Shown one piece after another: positions 12,894-25,618 of a stretch of DNA of 64,000 nucleotides. The translations under genes and the position numbers were made by a program. Under the pieces are notes generated by a model that was given only the letters and a program-made list of their open reading frames with translations, did not search any database and was not told the DNA's origin. How positions within the stretch are numbered: the first letter of the stretch is position 1; the number at the start of each line of letters is the position of its first letter. The DNA comes from Synchiropus splendidus (Eukaryota; Chordata; Actinopteri; Syngnathiformes; Callionymidae): positions 16,806,501-16,870,500 of the forward strand of contig NC_071335.1 of assembly GCF_027744825.2 (NCBI RefSeq), given 5' to 3'.

Positions 12894-14843
12894 AACATAA
12901 CATAACTAACATAAAATAAAATAAAATGACGATATATGGTGAACCAAAGTTTCAAATTTTTTATACTTCCTTTGAAAAACTCCTCACTTCCCCCAATACT
13001 TCCGTTAAACCATATGAAAAGGACCACCTCCTCAACTGCTTCAAGCCTACAGACGGGGCGGGAACTCTGTCTCCCAGTGCTCCTTCTCTATGGGAACAGT
13101 TGAATACAAAAGGGAAGGTGATACGCAAAGAGAGCGCAGGTCTGACATGAGGCCTGAGTGTCTGTAACTGAGCCCTTGGAAACCCTTGGAAAGACCTGGG
13201 TCAGGCAACACTGGGCAGAAGCAAAAGGGGCTGTGATAAAACTCCCATCCAAACAAAGAGAGTGGAATATGTGCCATACAATAATCCCCTTTGCTAAGTG
13301 TAGACCTTTTATACACTGAAGGATCTCCTGGCCTCTTGCTCCACTAATGTAGGACAGTATCAGGGAATTAAGCAGGGGACGGGGCAGGGGGTGGGGGATT
13401 ACCACCATGTCACCACAGCTGTAGTTGTGAAATCTACAGCACGGCACCCCACCCATTATCCCACCATCCAACATGTTCCCTGAGGGCAGACACGAACAGG
13501 GGGGGTGTCTTCTTGACGCTGCCGAGTTCAACGGAGGACATTTTACCGTGACACACATTCATAGCTTGACGCCCCCCACCCCCACCCCATGATGATGAGT
13601 CCGTAAATGCACTCATTACAGAAAAGTGGCGGATGAGAGACCCTTGAATGGCCCTGAGTCAAATTATCATGAGAGGTCGCACAAAACGTCTTAATCACAT
13701 CTAAAGCCACTGAGCAGGACTGCAGTGATGCTCAGATGCTGTCTGCATCTGACAAATCTGCAGATATGACATCATGGAAGACTTGACATTGTTGTGGTAA
13801 CATGGCACAGTTGCTTGTGTGATTAAACCTCTACAGGGGCGTGTGGAAGACAGCACCATATCTCTTCACTCAAAGGATTTATTAAATAAAAAAATAACAT
13901 TACTCTCGTACAATAATGAAAAACTGCCGTCATTTACTTGATAATCATTTCTACATAGAGCTATGAAATCTTATCTCCAGCATCTAGTTAGTATGTCGCT
14001 TTGATTGAAAACCTCTAGTTTGCAAACTTAAGAACTAAATCGTAGTGAAACCTGTTGTTACAATATAAAACAGTAAAGGTTGACTTGGCTCAGGTGAGTA
14101 AGTCCCGCCTAATAATAAAAGAGACTGTTGGGGAACAAAATATTGATATTAATTTCACTTTTTTTATGCAGCAGGGTAGTTTTGGACGGCTACTTCAGAG
14201 CTACGACCAAGTGAAGACATACAAACCCGCCCATAAAAACCATGTTTTCAGTCTGAAACAGACTCTCTTTTAACATTTGAACACAGCAGACAGAACACAA
14301 CATGTACCTGATGAACACGGAACTGGAGGCATGACGTAGACGGTACATTTGTATTGTGAACTTTAGCTTACTAATAAATAGATGTTACCTCGCTCCGCTG
14401 ACACCTGCTGCACCCGCAGGCGAAAATGACGTACACGAGCGACGCCACACAACACCTACGACACTTATCGATAAGTGACGTCAAGTTGACCAATCGATAC
14501 TGGAACAAATACGGCCATGGTTTTCACAGTAAAAGAGAGAGACACGGCGAACAACGAACCTTTGACTCAACTTGCCTTTAACGTCCACAGGTTTTGTTAT
14601 CGGCGTGTGAGACATGCGGAAATGAACTCTTCACGCTTGCACTAAAAGGCAGTAAAAGCCCCCCAAAAACCAGTCAAATGACGCACCACGCCTCACACCA
14701 ACCACATAGACCTGTTCCTTCAATGACAGCAGGCTGGATAACAAGAGCAGAAAGTGAACACGGACCACAGAGTGGGACAAAGACTTGAGCGTGGTGAGTT
14801 TGAGGACTGTCGGAAAATAAAAGTGCGTGTCTTAAAAGCTTAC

Positions 14844-15100
14844 CTTTTGTCACAAATAGTGGCGCTTCGAATTATCCCAGGGCCGTGTTGTTTTCTTCAG
14901 GGCTGGACTCCGTATTTCCCTCGTCGAGTCCACCACTCTCTCCACTCTGTCCGACCGTCTCCGGACTCAACTGTGAAAACCAAGCGTCACCTCTGCACAG
15001 GCCACGCCCTATTGACTCAACCCCGCCCCCTACGCTCCGACCCCACCCTGCTGGTGCTGCGGCGCTTTGTGAGTCTTCAACTGTCGTGATCCTAATAAAG
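14844..15100 (-). promoter_or_regulatory. Candidate jup non-coding first exon and promoter
   Basis: On the minus strand a GC-rich stretch (about 14,890-15,070, several CCCGCC-type boxes) leads to ACAAAAG followed by the donor GTAAGC at 14843-14838. The acceptor of the jup start-codon exon at 5332-5333 needs an upstream non-coding exon, and this is the best GC-rich candidate on that strand before the hap1 promoter. If correct, jup intron 1 is about 9.5 kb. The upper boundary is a guess. It could instead be an unrelated GC-rich patch. Confidence 0.35.
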
Positions 15101-18100
15101 TACACATTTAATGTTGAATGTGCGACTTAAATGAAGATCAGCACGGTAAATACACACACGCGCTTTAATAGATATCATTTAATGACTTTTTTACTTTTTA
15201 CTTTTTTTTACTTTTTTTTATTGTGTTCAGTGACCTTTACTCTTGTAACAGAAAAATGAAATATCAAATAGTGTCCTTTTTTTCCGCACTAAATTGTATG
15301 AAGTGGTGTAAAAATGAATCATGACTTTACGCGTCGCTTCTTTTTTTTCTCACTGATTTTCTTGTTGTTGAAATAGTAGCACTCAGCTGGCTGACTGAGT
15401 CATGCAGCTCTGATGCGTCGGTTTTCCTCGGAGCTACCAATTCAAAAAGAGTCTTCTTTACCTGCTCGACTAGTGGCCACACCTAGACGAAACCAGACAA
15501 GCAAAGCGAGTCACCTGAGGTGGAGAGCCGTGACGTCACACGCGCGGCTTCCTGAATGTACAAGTTATAAAAACGGTCCTCATTTTTGTACATCTCAGAA
15601 ATCCCATTTATTACGAGAAGTAACCTCGCGCTGCACTAATATTAGTTTCAGTATAATGAGATGCAAATTGTAGATAAAACCTTTGCTAAGTTACATTTTT
15701 GATAGAAATAAAAGAAAAATGTGACTGACAAGTTATTAGAAAAATAGTTGTAAAACTGCAATATGAGTTTCTTGATAAATATTATTTAGGATGAACTGTG
15801 ACATGAAAAATCTACAAAAGTAAGTGATTAAAACATGTGTTTTTGACAGTAAATAATATAATATGTTGCATATTTGAAACTAAGCGCAAACAACAGCTTT
15901 GTAATAAAAGGTTAAAGCAGTTTAATAAAGGTGCATTTAAAAATGTGAAAAATGTGTCCCTACTATACATACCCCAAGGTAATGTAAAAGTTTAAATAGT
16001 TTCATTTGACTTAATTTTGCTTCCTTGTTTGTATAATTGGTGTTGGCTGCCATGGCATTCAAGATTTCAAACTCAGGTAACTGTTGGATGCATTTTTTTC
16101 AAAGTGATAAGGTAAATGTTTTATCCCCCTTAAATTAAAGTCTAAAAACAAAGAAACAGACAAAAAAAATCGACATGACTTAAATAATAAATAACTAAAA
16201 GTAGCACAACACGTGGGACACCTGCAAATGTAACATGTAGACATGCAACCACTCACACCTGGGGGCAGTTTAGAGTCATCAGTTACTCTCTATGTTCATT
16301 TAGCTTTTTAGGACTGAATACTTTGGAAGTAGTCGTGCGAGCTGACAGCAACATTTCTAAAAGATGCTACAGGCACAAACCTGTCTTCATGTGTAACTAA
16401 AGTATCAGAGTGAAGATATGACTTGTGCTTGGTTCAGTGTATCGCTCTCCAGTGCCAAAGAGGAGAACTGCACTAATGTAGTAAGGCAATCGTCGGTACG
16501 GAAAAAGACAGTGTTGATAACAGCCACAAGGTCGATGTGCAAACCATGCACTATAACGGACACCATTTGCTCACACTATGATTGAGAGGTAATACCAGCC
16601 AGGCATTAGTACTAAACTTGCACTTTTTAATCTCGCCAGGACTGTGCTCCCATTGTCTCTGTACAACCAGTACTCTGTCGTTGAGCCTTTAAATCACTGT
16701 TTTCCTCGGTGCAGACTATTTCAAACCCAGGACAATGACTCAAGTGTCTCTAAAACAAACAGAGCTCTGTGGTTTTTAATTTTATAGTGCACTGAATTCA
16801 GCTTTCAATCCAGTGGCTTTGGTGAGTATTAGGTTTTGATTATATTCTGGTATGTCTGGTGGAACATAGGGTTTTTTTTAGAGAAGGTTTAGGTGCTTTG
16901 CTTTGCTTTACTTCTAAATAAACCAGTAGTTTACACTTCAAGAGGTATATTTATGAATTTAGCGCTGGTGAGTGGCTTGATAAGATACCAGGGTTGATGT
17001 CCAGTTGCCTTGTCTCTAGTTAATATTCCATCTCAACAAGCAGATCATAAATGTTGCTCAGCTGCGGGACATGATGTTGCTTTACAATGCTGGTCTGTTT
17101 AACTCTTCCGCCTGTGCAGACGTCCGCCTCCCCCCCCTCACAGGAAGTGGACCCATTGTCCTTGGGAGAGGAAGTGGCCGGGTGCAGACCACTGGCTCAC
17201 TCGGTCTGCGGAGACTGTAGTAAATAATTAATCATGACTTACAAATGGTGGACACACAAGCTGTACAGTAGATCATCGGGGAACAATGGACAGTCGAGTC
17301 GCAGCTGGGCATTTTATTCACAACAGAGATGTGCCTCATATTTGATTCCACTGAAATAGTTATGGATAAAAGAGAGTGGTTTGGATTATAGGCAAAATGA
17401 TACCTTATACAGGAGTATTGGGAATCATGACACATGGCAATAATTATTATTATACAAAGAGATTACTCATTTATTAGATTATGGTATTTTTATACATAGT
17501 TTATTGAAATCACTTATATATAACACACTAAGAATCAATATTAATTCAATAAATAAGACACTAAGGTACAATGTAACAGGTTACATTACAATACAGGTTT
17601 AAAATATTTCTGTTCATGAAAACAGAAAAAATAATAGTGTTTATTACAGTTTTCAAAACCAATTGGGGGAAACTTGATGCACACACAAATTAGGATAGAA
17701 TAAAATAGGATTTAAGAACTTAAATGAAACCCTTTTGATCATGTATTATAAAAATATTGCACTGATATTGTAACAAAGGACCACAAAATAAACAAATTGA
17801 CAGATAAAAAGTTGGCATATGTGCCCCCCAGCTAAAGCCTATAGGTACACAGGAGTTTTTTAGATTAACCTACATGTTATTTCGTGTTCAAACGTTTCAA
17901 ACTGACCATACAACTGTGAACAAAGCTGTTTGAATATCTATTAGTTTTGTTATCGTTAATGGTAGCGTTCAAATGTCTTCCACTAGAGGTCGACAAAGCG
18001 TCAAATAACAAGGTTGTTCCTCAACAAGGGCATTTGGCTAGGTCAGATCAGATGTGTGTGTATGAGGGGTTGTGAACATTCTTGAGCCGGTTTACAAGTC

Positions 18101-18730
18101 TTCCCACAGCTAAAATAGCACAGCACGCTTGCTCTGCGTGTTTGACCACAGGGTTATTTCAATTGCTGAAATAAATATCTGATGTGATTGCTTAAAATAC
18201 CTCTAATGTGACCTGCAACTCATGAGTTCTGTTGTGTTAAATGAGGGTAGAGTTCTAACGGCACTGAGTCCAAAACTCTTCTGCAGTCCAAAAGGTTTCA
18301 GTGGTCAAGTTCACTGACACACAAAACCTTAAAGTAGGAGTGGCAGTGTTGAACCATTCTCACAAGAAACTCTGAGGTAAAATGGAGGAGGAAAGCTGAG
18401 GATGCCACGATAAATATACTTCAGTTAAAATGAGTATATTGTAAGATGATGTAAGACTAACGAAAAAAAAAACTAAAATAACTCTAGAAATGTATTAATA
18501 TATAATGTAATATAATCCATTTTCATTTCATCATACAATTGAAAAAGCCCTTCTTTTGCTTGTTAACACAAGACAGCTGTGGATACAAATCGGAATTAAT
18601 TGAATGAATAATACTGTACCTTTTAAAATTTGACTGTAGAGTTGTCATGTCAAAATGTGAAAGAACACGTTGCATCGTTTCATGGACACTGACGCCTCTT
18701 TCATCGTGCGCTCCGTGTTTTGGTTTGTAA
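15101..18730. other. Intergenic region between jup and hap1
   Basis: No gene is supported. The stretch is AT-rich, with T-rich tracts at about 15,185-15,225. A CT-rich patch with GGAAGTG (ETS-like) elements near 17,125-17,180 might be regulatory, but nothing in the sequence proves it. Confidence 0.55.
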
Positions 18731-18750
18731 ACTACATTTCCCATCATGCC
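18731..18750 (+). promoter_or_regulatory. ZNF143/THAP11-type promoter motif of hap1
   Basis: ACTACATTTCCCATCATGCC closely matches the long ZNF143 (SBS) consensus ACTACAATTCCCAGCATGC, typically found just upstream of transcription starts. It lies about 125-145 bp before the donor at 18,876 of the candidate hap1 first exon. That position supports a promoter here. Confidence 0.65.
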
Positions 18751-18779
18751 TTTCACCCCGGATGACCGAATGGAACACG

Positions 18780-18875
18780 GAGCGGACCAGTCGTTTTGAC
18801 AGCTGAGTAGAAAGTTTCTCGCCAGACACTTAAACATCGCCCTCGACCTTCAACGTAAAGACCGTGGACAAACAT
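18780..18875 (+). other. hap1: Candidate non-coding first exon of hap1 (long form)
   Basis: A 5' UTR-like segment ends at GGACAAACAT followed by GTAAGT (donor at 18,876). The start is approximate, set by the ZNF143-type motif just upstream. No ATG in it is in frame with the next recognised coding exon (25,619), so the initiating exon of the long form may lie between, or start at the in-frame ATG at 25,584. The assignment to hap1 rests on strand and position. Confidence 0.45.
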
Positions 18876-21800
18876 GTAAGTTTCGATCAGTGCTTTATGT
18901 TATGCGCTGTCGTTTAGTGTCTTGAAGCGTGTTGTCGTTTGACTCTTTCGTGGTTTCTGGAGTAAATTTCCATAATGCCGCAGGGCGGATCTTCTTCTCC
19001 GGTGATGTTTGTGCGATTTATACATTAGTGTCGACGTGAGCATCAGAAGCCATTAGTCATTTACTGCCTGGAGTGAAGAAGTTGCTAGAGGTGACTTTAT
19101 TTACATGTGAAATGTGTTGTTTTGATTGTATCATGTGATTGATACTTGCTGCTAAGTGCATCATAATGATGCTAAAGATAATGCTATCATCGAGCCACAA
19201 CATTGCCAGTCATGAGGAAATTTGTGGGTTGAAAATCTAAAATACACATGACTTAGTACGACGATCAATTAAAAATAAAGTCAATCATGAAGTGAGTGAT
19301 AAGAGCTCAATACACGGTGATACAGTATAAAGAGCCCCCCACTGCAGAAACGCCAGTGATCGAGGTGGTTTTAGTTTCAAAAGGCTTTTGTGTCTGTTCA
19401 CTGTACCTGAAGCAAACATAACCTGACAGAAGGAGTCAACAGTCCAACACCAAAGTTATGATCACTTTGGAAATGTGAAGTTGTTTCCCGTGCATTTCAA
19501 ATCCTCAATTCAGTATTTAGCTGAGTCGATACTTTTGTTTTTAAATGACTCCAACCACTTTGTCTATTGTCCCGGATGATGAGTGATTAATCCTGCAGGC
19601 GGGGAATATGAATCCACGAAAGCTTTCAGAGGCAGAGTGACATGGCAAAGGTTCTCTGAAGGTGATGGGTGGGGCATGAAAAGCACCTTTGTGTACTAGT
19701 CAGGCATCTAAATCACAGTTGAACAGTGGAGGCTGTGACACAAAAAAAGTAAAACAAAAAATGAGAATAAACAGTCAGGAATCAGGTTTACATACATGTA
19801 AGTGCAAACTTATAATGTTGACTATGATGTAAGGGAGGGAGAGTTAAGCCTCACTTAAGCCATCACACTGTATCGAGAAGTTATGAATAATTAACAGCCA
19901 CAAACTTCTATTAGGCATTCTACTCGTAATATATTTACCAACCGAGTAGTTGTCAAGTTTTAGGTTTTAAGTTCAGTGATGGGACAAACTTGCCCTTTAC
20001 TTCATACTATTATTTGTTAACTGTATGATATACATTTTTCTTTAAGTTCTTGGTTGATCTTTTATCATGACATCTGTATTTACTTTTTCAAGTTGAAATG
20101 ATGACAATATGCTTAAGGCTCATAGAACACAATGGTATTTCGTTTACTTCTATTACTTATTTGCTATTTAATATATTGTGTTCACACTTCTGTAATTTCA
20201 TTGCATGAACACTCAGCTAATTCAATACATTACATGTCAAGTGGGATGGTAACCCTAATCCCTTGTGAAGTAAGATTATTTCCGTAAAATCTGATGCATC
20301 AGTGGCATAATGACTTGAATCTCCACAAACCGCAATCTGCCTTGTGGTGTAGCTTCACATGCTCCAGCAGCAGCCAAGAACAACATTCAAGTTAAGCACT
20401 GAATGTTGTGACGTCAGCCAGTTAAAACTGCTGGTACTGGGGAACTTGCTCGGCTAAATGTTAAAGCCCTCATTTTTGTTACAACCTGTGCTGCACTGTA
20501 AGCTCAATAACACCAAGTGTAGTAGCAGTGTAATGGTATTAAGCGCTCTGTAAATCAGTAATGAGTCATGGTGACTTTGATAAGTTTGTTTTTACTTGAG
20601 TGGTAACGATAATAGCCAAGCCATGTGCTGGAGTCAGATTCTATCGCGTATTATATAAGGAGGACATCCAGATGTGATTAATCACCAACTTGCTCTGGCT
20701 CAGAAACCTTTTCTTGAGACGTCATGCTCATTGAAAGTGGTTCACGTTTCTTCCCCTGTGTCCCTCCTCTTCGACTCATTGATCCCTCAGCTCCACCTCC
20801 TCACCGCTGCTCTCCCTCCTCTGGCAGGACACACACCACCCAGTGAGACATTTACCGCTGACGCCGCCTCATTGAATGGACACATGCAGTATCAAAGCGG
20901 AGCCGTCCTTGTCTTCGTGAAGCACGACGTCTTGCTAATGTTGCTACCGCAGTGCACAGTAAGTTTGTTTCATTGTTGAACAGGGAAAGATCATGTTTTG
21001 TGTGCTTCTGTTGTCTTTGCATTTAAGCTGATGAGTGCAGGGGATATGAATTGCTGTTGCAAGGTTTTCCAGTTACTAAAAAGTAGAAAACCCTCTGCCC
21101 TTTCATTGGATTAACGTTGTCTTTTCACTTAGTTTGAGTTGTTTGTCTGAAAGTGAAACATTTGCACAGTTTATTGGAGCTTGTTTTAGTTGAGCCTCAT
21201 CCTTTGCCATTTTTGAATATTTTGCAACCTATTTAATAATTTTTCAATATAGTCTTTCAATGGGGCTTTAAACCCGGAGAGATAATTAGTATGTGGCATT
21301 TTTCAGTGACAACTTTCTTTTCTCCTGGGTTACCATCCAGATATAGCACTCCCAGTTGTCAGGGGGACATTCTTGCTCACATTAAGGTCCTGTACCCCCA
21401 ACTGTTGATTCCCAGGCCCTTCCACTCGTCTACCTATCACTTCACTGACTTGCTCCATGTTCCTCTTCAACTACATAAATCCAGTTCTTTCTTCCTTTCC
21501 CTATAAACACACCAGGTTGAAAGCTAACTGAGAACTTTTGTTTTTGCTGCTCAGAGGTCAATCTAGTGTTCACAGGGACTAATTTGACAGGACTTTCACA
21601 GTCCAGGCTAGTTGTTTATGCACTTGTGAAGTGAAATTCTCTGTATAACCTCTGGAACAAATCATTGTTCAATTTCATTTATTTAAAAAAAAAAAGCTTA
21701 ATCCGTATAGTCAAGTCATTCTGTCACTTATTGAAAGAGAGTTTAACCAATATTAATTTTGCTTTAAATTCCATTGTTTCTGAAGTAATTGTTTCATTTT

Positions 21801-24800
21801 GTACGAAACCCATATTGTGTATTTAATGATCTAATATTTCTGGCTCTCCAAGCCGAAATAAAGACATTAAATCAACATTATTATCTATTAAATGTATTTT
21901 TTTTCACTTTAAACCCTTTTTTGTTCAAGGGCAACACATTCATGCATGTAATCCAGAGCTTCAACTCCTGGACAATCTCAGACTTCTCATTCGCCCTGAC
22001 CATGTGTTGTACCTAACACATTATACACACCTAAAAGTTTGACCAGGGATTGGCTTACTTCCTTTCATCTCGACAGCTGAGAGATGTTTAATGTGCGAAG
22101 ACACCGCCTCAGAATGACTGAGTGGACATGCATTAAGAGCTAAGTCAATGGTGCCCTTTGTTGTTCCTCAACCTAAGGTGACCGCCATAAGAATTTTCGT
22201 CTAAAGTTATGATGGAGAATAGACTTGTATGCAAGAAAGAGAGCTTTGTCCTTTGGCTAAATATCTCTGCTCTAGTTTTCTGATCAGTTTTAATGGAGAA
22301 CTTCTTCTTCTCTATAATAATTGAGGTTAATGAAAATGATGTCAACAAAACTTTCATTCATGTATTTGTTTGTGACACACTCATTCATTTTTTTTTCGAT
22401 TATAAATCAGTGTAATCACATTCCCTCTCTTTCCTTTTCCAAGAAACCTTTATTCATCTGAAGTGAAAGTGTTACTATTATTTGTGATCTTATACTTTCA
22501 GCCATGTTTGTCAGCTCATCAATGGCCCACAGTGCTGTCAGTGTGAGGTCCTCTTATCAATACAACTGATTAGATTTAACATATTTGAACCTCCCTCATG
22601 TCTGGATTAAACCTGTGATTAGCTGCTTTGAATGGACTTGTTTTAAAAAAACTCTTACTGGTACACACTTGCCTTTTTAAATAATTAAAATATTTTTATC
22701 GATCAAAGAAGTGGTAGCTGAATCAAGCTGGAGCCTGATGATGTTTAATAATTTAGATATAAAATTATCATTTGTGCACTTAACAGCTCCGGTCAAAGAA
22801 GTAAAGTTTAACAGACACTGAATAAAACCTTCAGACCATCAGCTTTAAACGTTTATAGAGCACATGGTACATTTACTAAGAAAACAGTCAGAGCCATAGA
22901 ACTGACTTTATTGTGTACATTGCCAGCACCTACTGTTGTAAAGTACGTGAGGTTCCGTCAGGTTTCAACACCTGCAGAATGACGTGATCAGACGCTTCCT
23001 GCTGGTTTGAATTCAAGCGTTTTCTCCTATCATTGGCTCACTGGCCCTTATCTCCATGAAGCAGTTAATCCTCACCCTTTGCACCGTTTATACAGTATAT
23101 TGACAAAATTAATGTGGCGGGAAAACATTTTCCACCCAGTGAAGGCATTAAAGAAGAAGTTGGTGGATCAGATTGGATCACATTTGAATGGTGAAGTCAG
23201 TCTCTGTAAACCATCCGACTTAAACACTAAAACTGATGACAACAAAAGGTGTTGCTACCGATGTGCCACGAGGTTCAGTCCCTGGTTGATGTTTCTTTAA
23301 AAGTACCCATAAATATACCTGTATATTCAGCGGTATTTGATTTTGATGTTTGTTTTCCATTGATGACATCTATGGTAGAGATGACGTCTTCTACCACATT
23401 AAAATAGCAATTGTCTGTATAAGCAATTGAATCCAGTCAGCTGACCAGTGTTACAACTGCAATTCTATTTTACCACCTTTAGTGCTCCTGGTGCGTCGTC
23501 CCACCTGCGTGCCTGTTCTCACGTACTTGTCCTCGTGGAGGGCATTGTTTGCCCTTAGTGCCTGTGAGCTGTTTTTACAAACACACGCTCGGGCAGTCCA
23601 GTCCAAAGGCTTGAGATGCTTCACTGCAAACGGCTACATGGCATCACGCTAGTTTCTCTTTCAAGCGTATTGATTCTGCTTACAGTAAACTGTCTTAAAT
23701 GGCTGAAAGTATTTGAAGTTTGTTTCTGCACACAGACTCCGGGGCTCTGGTCGTCGGCAGCGTTCCATTATCTTGTGCCTGGCGGTTGTGTCAGCTGATT
23801 AGTCTGTTGACTCGCTCTGCAAACGCAAAACAATCTGAAGCATGAGAAGACGGCTAATAACCAAAAGTCTGCCGTCACCTCTAAATGGGCGACAGGGTCT
23901 CGCTTGGCTGCCTGTTCAACAAACGCACCAGTTTGTTCTTTTCATGCTGAATGGAATGTGACAGTGACACTGTTGACAAATAGCTTTTGTCTTCATCTTA
24001 CTGTACTCTGAAGACACAGAAGGCTGGTGGATATGCTGAAGACCAAGACGGAGAATTGATGGGGTGTTGGACGCAATCCAAACCCACTCAGCTGATTGGA
24101 AAGGGGAACAGTTGCCAGCTGGAGGGGTGTTGCTAGGCAGAGGTTATATATGAATAGTCAAGTATTATTCTGTTTGGTTAGTTGAAGGCCTCTACATGCA
24201 CTGTATGATCATGCTGTAAGTGTTGAATGAGTAGTTTAAGATGAATGAGTAGTTTAAGATGCTTTTTGGTTTATACAGTATTAATCTATTATAGCGGTGT
24301 GATTTAAAAAGAGCTTTTAAATACATTTTGCAGTTATCATTGCTTTCTATTGTTGTATTGTAGTTTAAGATTTTTGATATTAATATCTGCACATGACCAT
24401 TTGGGATTCATCTGTCAAGACCGCTTTGAATATGGTGCTGATACATAGTTATTTTTTTGTTTCAAATATTTTTTTATTGATTTTAGAAATCATATAATAC
24501 AATAATATACATGAAAAAATACATCTACAGTGTATGAGTAAAGTGTAAAATAAATAAAAACAGCAATAAAAATAAACAAACATCAAAACTATATCAGCTG
24601 AGTGTTTATAGATATTTATTTTTGAAGAAATGCTGCACGGTTTCTGCCTCGGAATCAAAGGTCTGTTCTTCAAGTGAACCCTGTGTCTTATGTCCTCACA
24701 ATTGTCCAAAGTAGCAGCTGCTTTGCGCTGTACAAACCATTTTAGTTCCTTGAACCTTTTCCGGAACTAAAGCGTTTTAGTGGGCGTCTGATCACCAGGA

Positions 24801-25583
24801 AGTAGGAACTGAATCCGTATAACTCCAGTTTGCAGGTAGTTGCTAATGCTTTTGTGAAACACCACCCTGTTCCTTTTGGTAAGTGTCTTTTATGGACTCC
24901 ATTTAGTAGGTCCGGTTAGGATCTCACATCTGGCTCTCATTTATAGACATTTTTATATTTACATGAAAAAAGGCAACATATGAAGAAAAAAAATATTCCT
25001 CTACTTTTAAAATACTATTTATTTTGCTTTGTGGAATTATGTGAAAATGAAAGTGCACTAATGCTCCTAGTGCTGCTCCTCATTTTTATGAGAAGCTCGG
25101 TGACGTGCAAGCATCAGGCTGTTTGTTGAGCATTCAGCCTGTCACGGCAAGGTTCAATCCTTTATTTACAAAAGAATAACTCAGTAGGAATTGTGCTTGT
25201 AATCCCTCCCATTTGCTCTCCACCCTTAGTTCCGGTTGCCACTTGGATTTGTTTAAATCCAGAGGTGATTTTTTTGCAGCCTTAATATTATTTTCAATCT
25301 GACCATAATACAGTCCCTGCATTACTAGTTTTGCAGCCACGTGCACCATCCGTGTTGGGAACATGATCTTTGCTGACTTTAGTAGCTTGATACTTGTGAC
25401 CTCCTAAACTATAATGGAGGGTTTTGTTCTCAGTGAACTGAGATGTTGTGTGTGTATATCAGATAAGTCAAACCCTGATGCAGAGTGTCGGGTAATAATG
25501 CTGCTGGTTACTTATTACATTTTTGTGCTTCTGTTTTTGAATAATAAGTTAATGCAGATTGCTTTAAATGAATTCTTTATTAG
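18876..25583 (+). other. Non-coding stretch, probable hap1 intron
   Basis: AT-rich sequence with no exon I can place confidently. A segment at 20,829-20,959 has an acceptor (CTCTGGCAG) and a donor (GTAAGT) and could be an untranslated or alternative exon. It cannot join the exon at 25,619 in frame without a stop. A- and T-rich tracts lie near 21,686 and 24,450. Confidence 0.5.
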
Positions 25584-25618
25584 ATGATTCATAACTGCGT
25601 CATTCTTTTTTCTTCCAG

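Larger units (their letters stand above)
5332..14843. other. Non-coding stretch, probable jup intron 1
   Basis: No convincing coding exon on either strand. Open frames here are short, lack splice context and match no family I recognise. The stretch holds a GT microsatellite at 6143-6162, a T-run near 7199-7212, a decayed repeat tail near 6,893-6,960, a LINE reverse-transcriptase scrap at 9,385-9,445 and one copy of a dispersed repeat at 12,823-12,893. Confidence 0.6.

Noticed and set aside
20829..20959. Possible coding exon in the hap1 intron (acceptor CTCTGGCAG, donor GTAAGT)
   Set aside because: It has good splice signals but cannot join the exon at 25,619 in frame without a stop codon. 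At most it is an untranslated or alternative exon.
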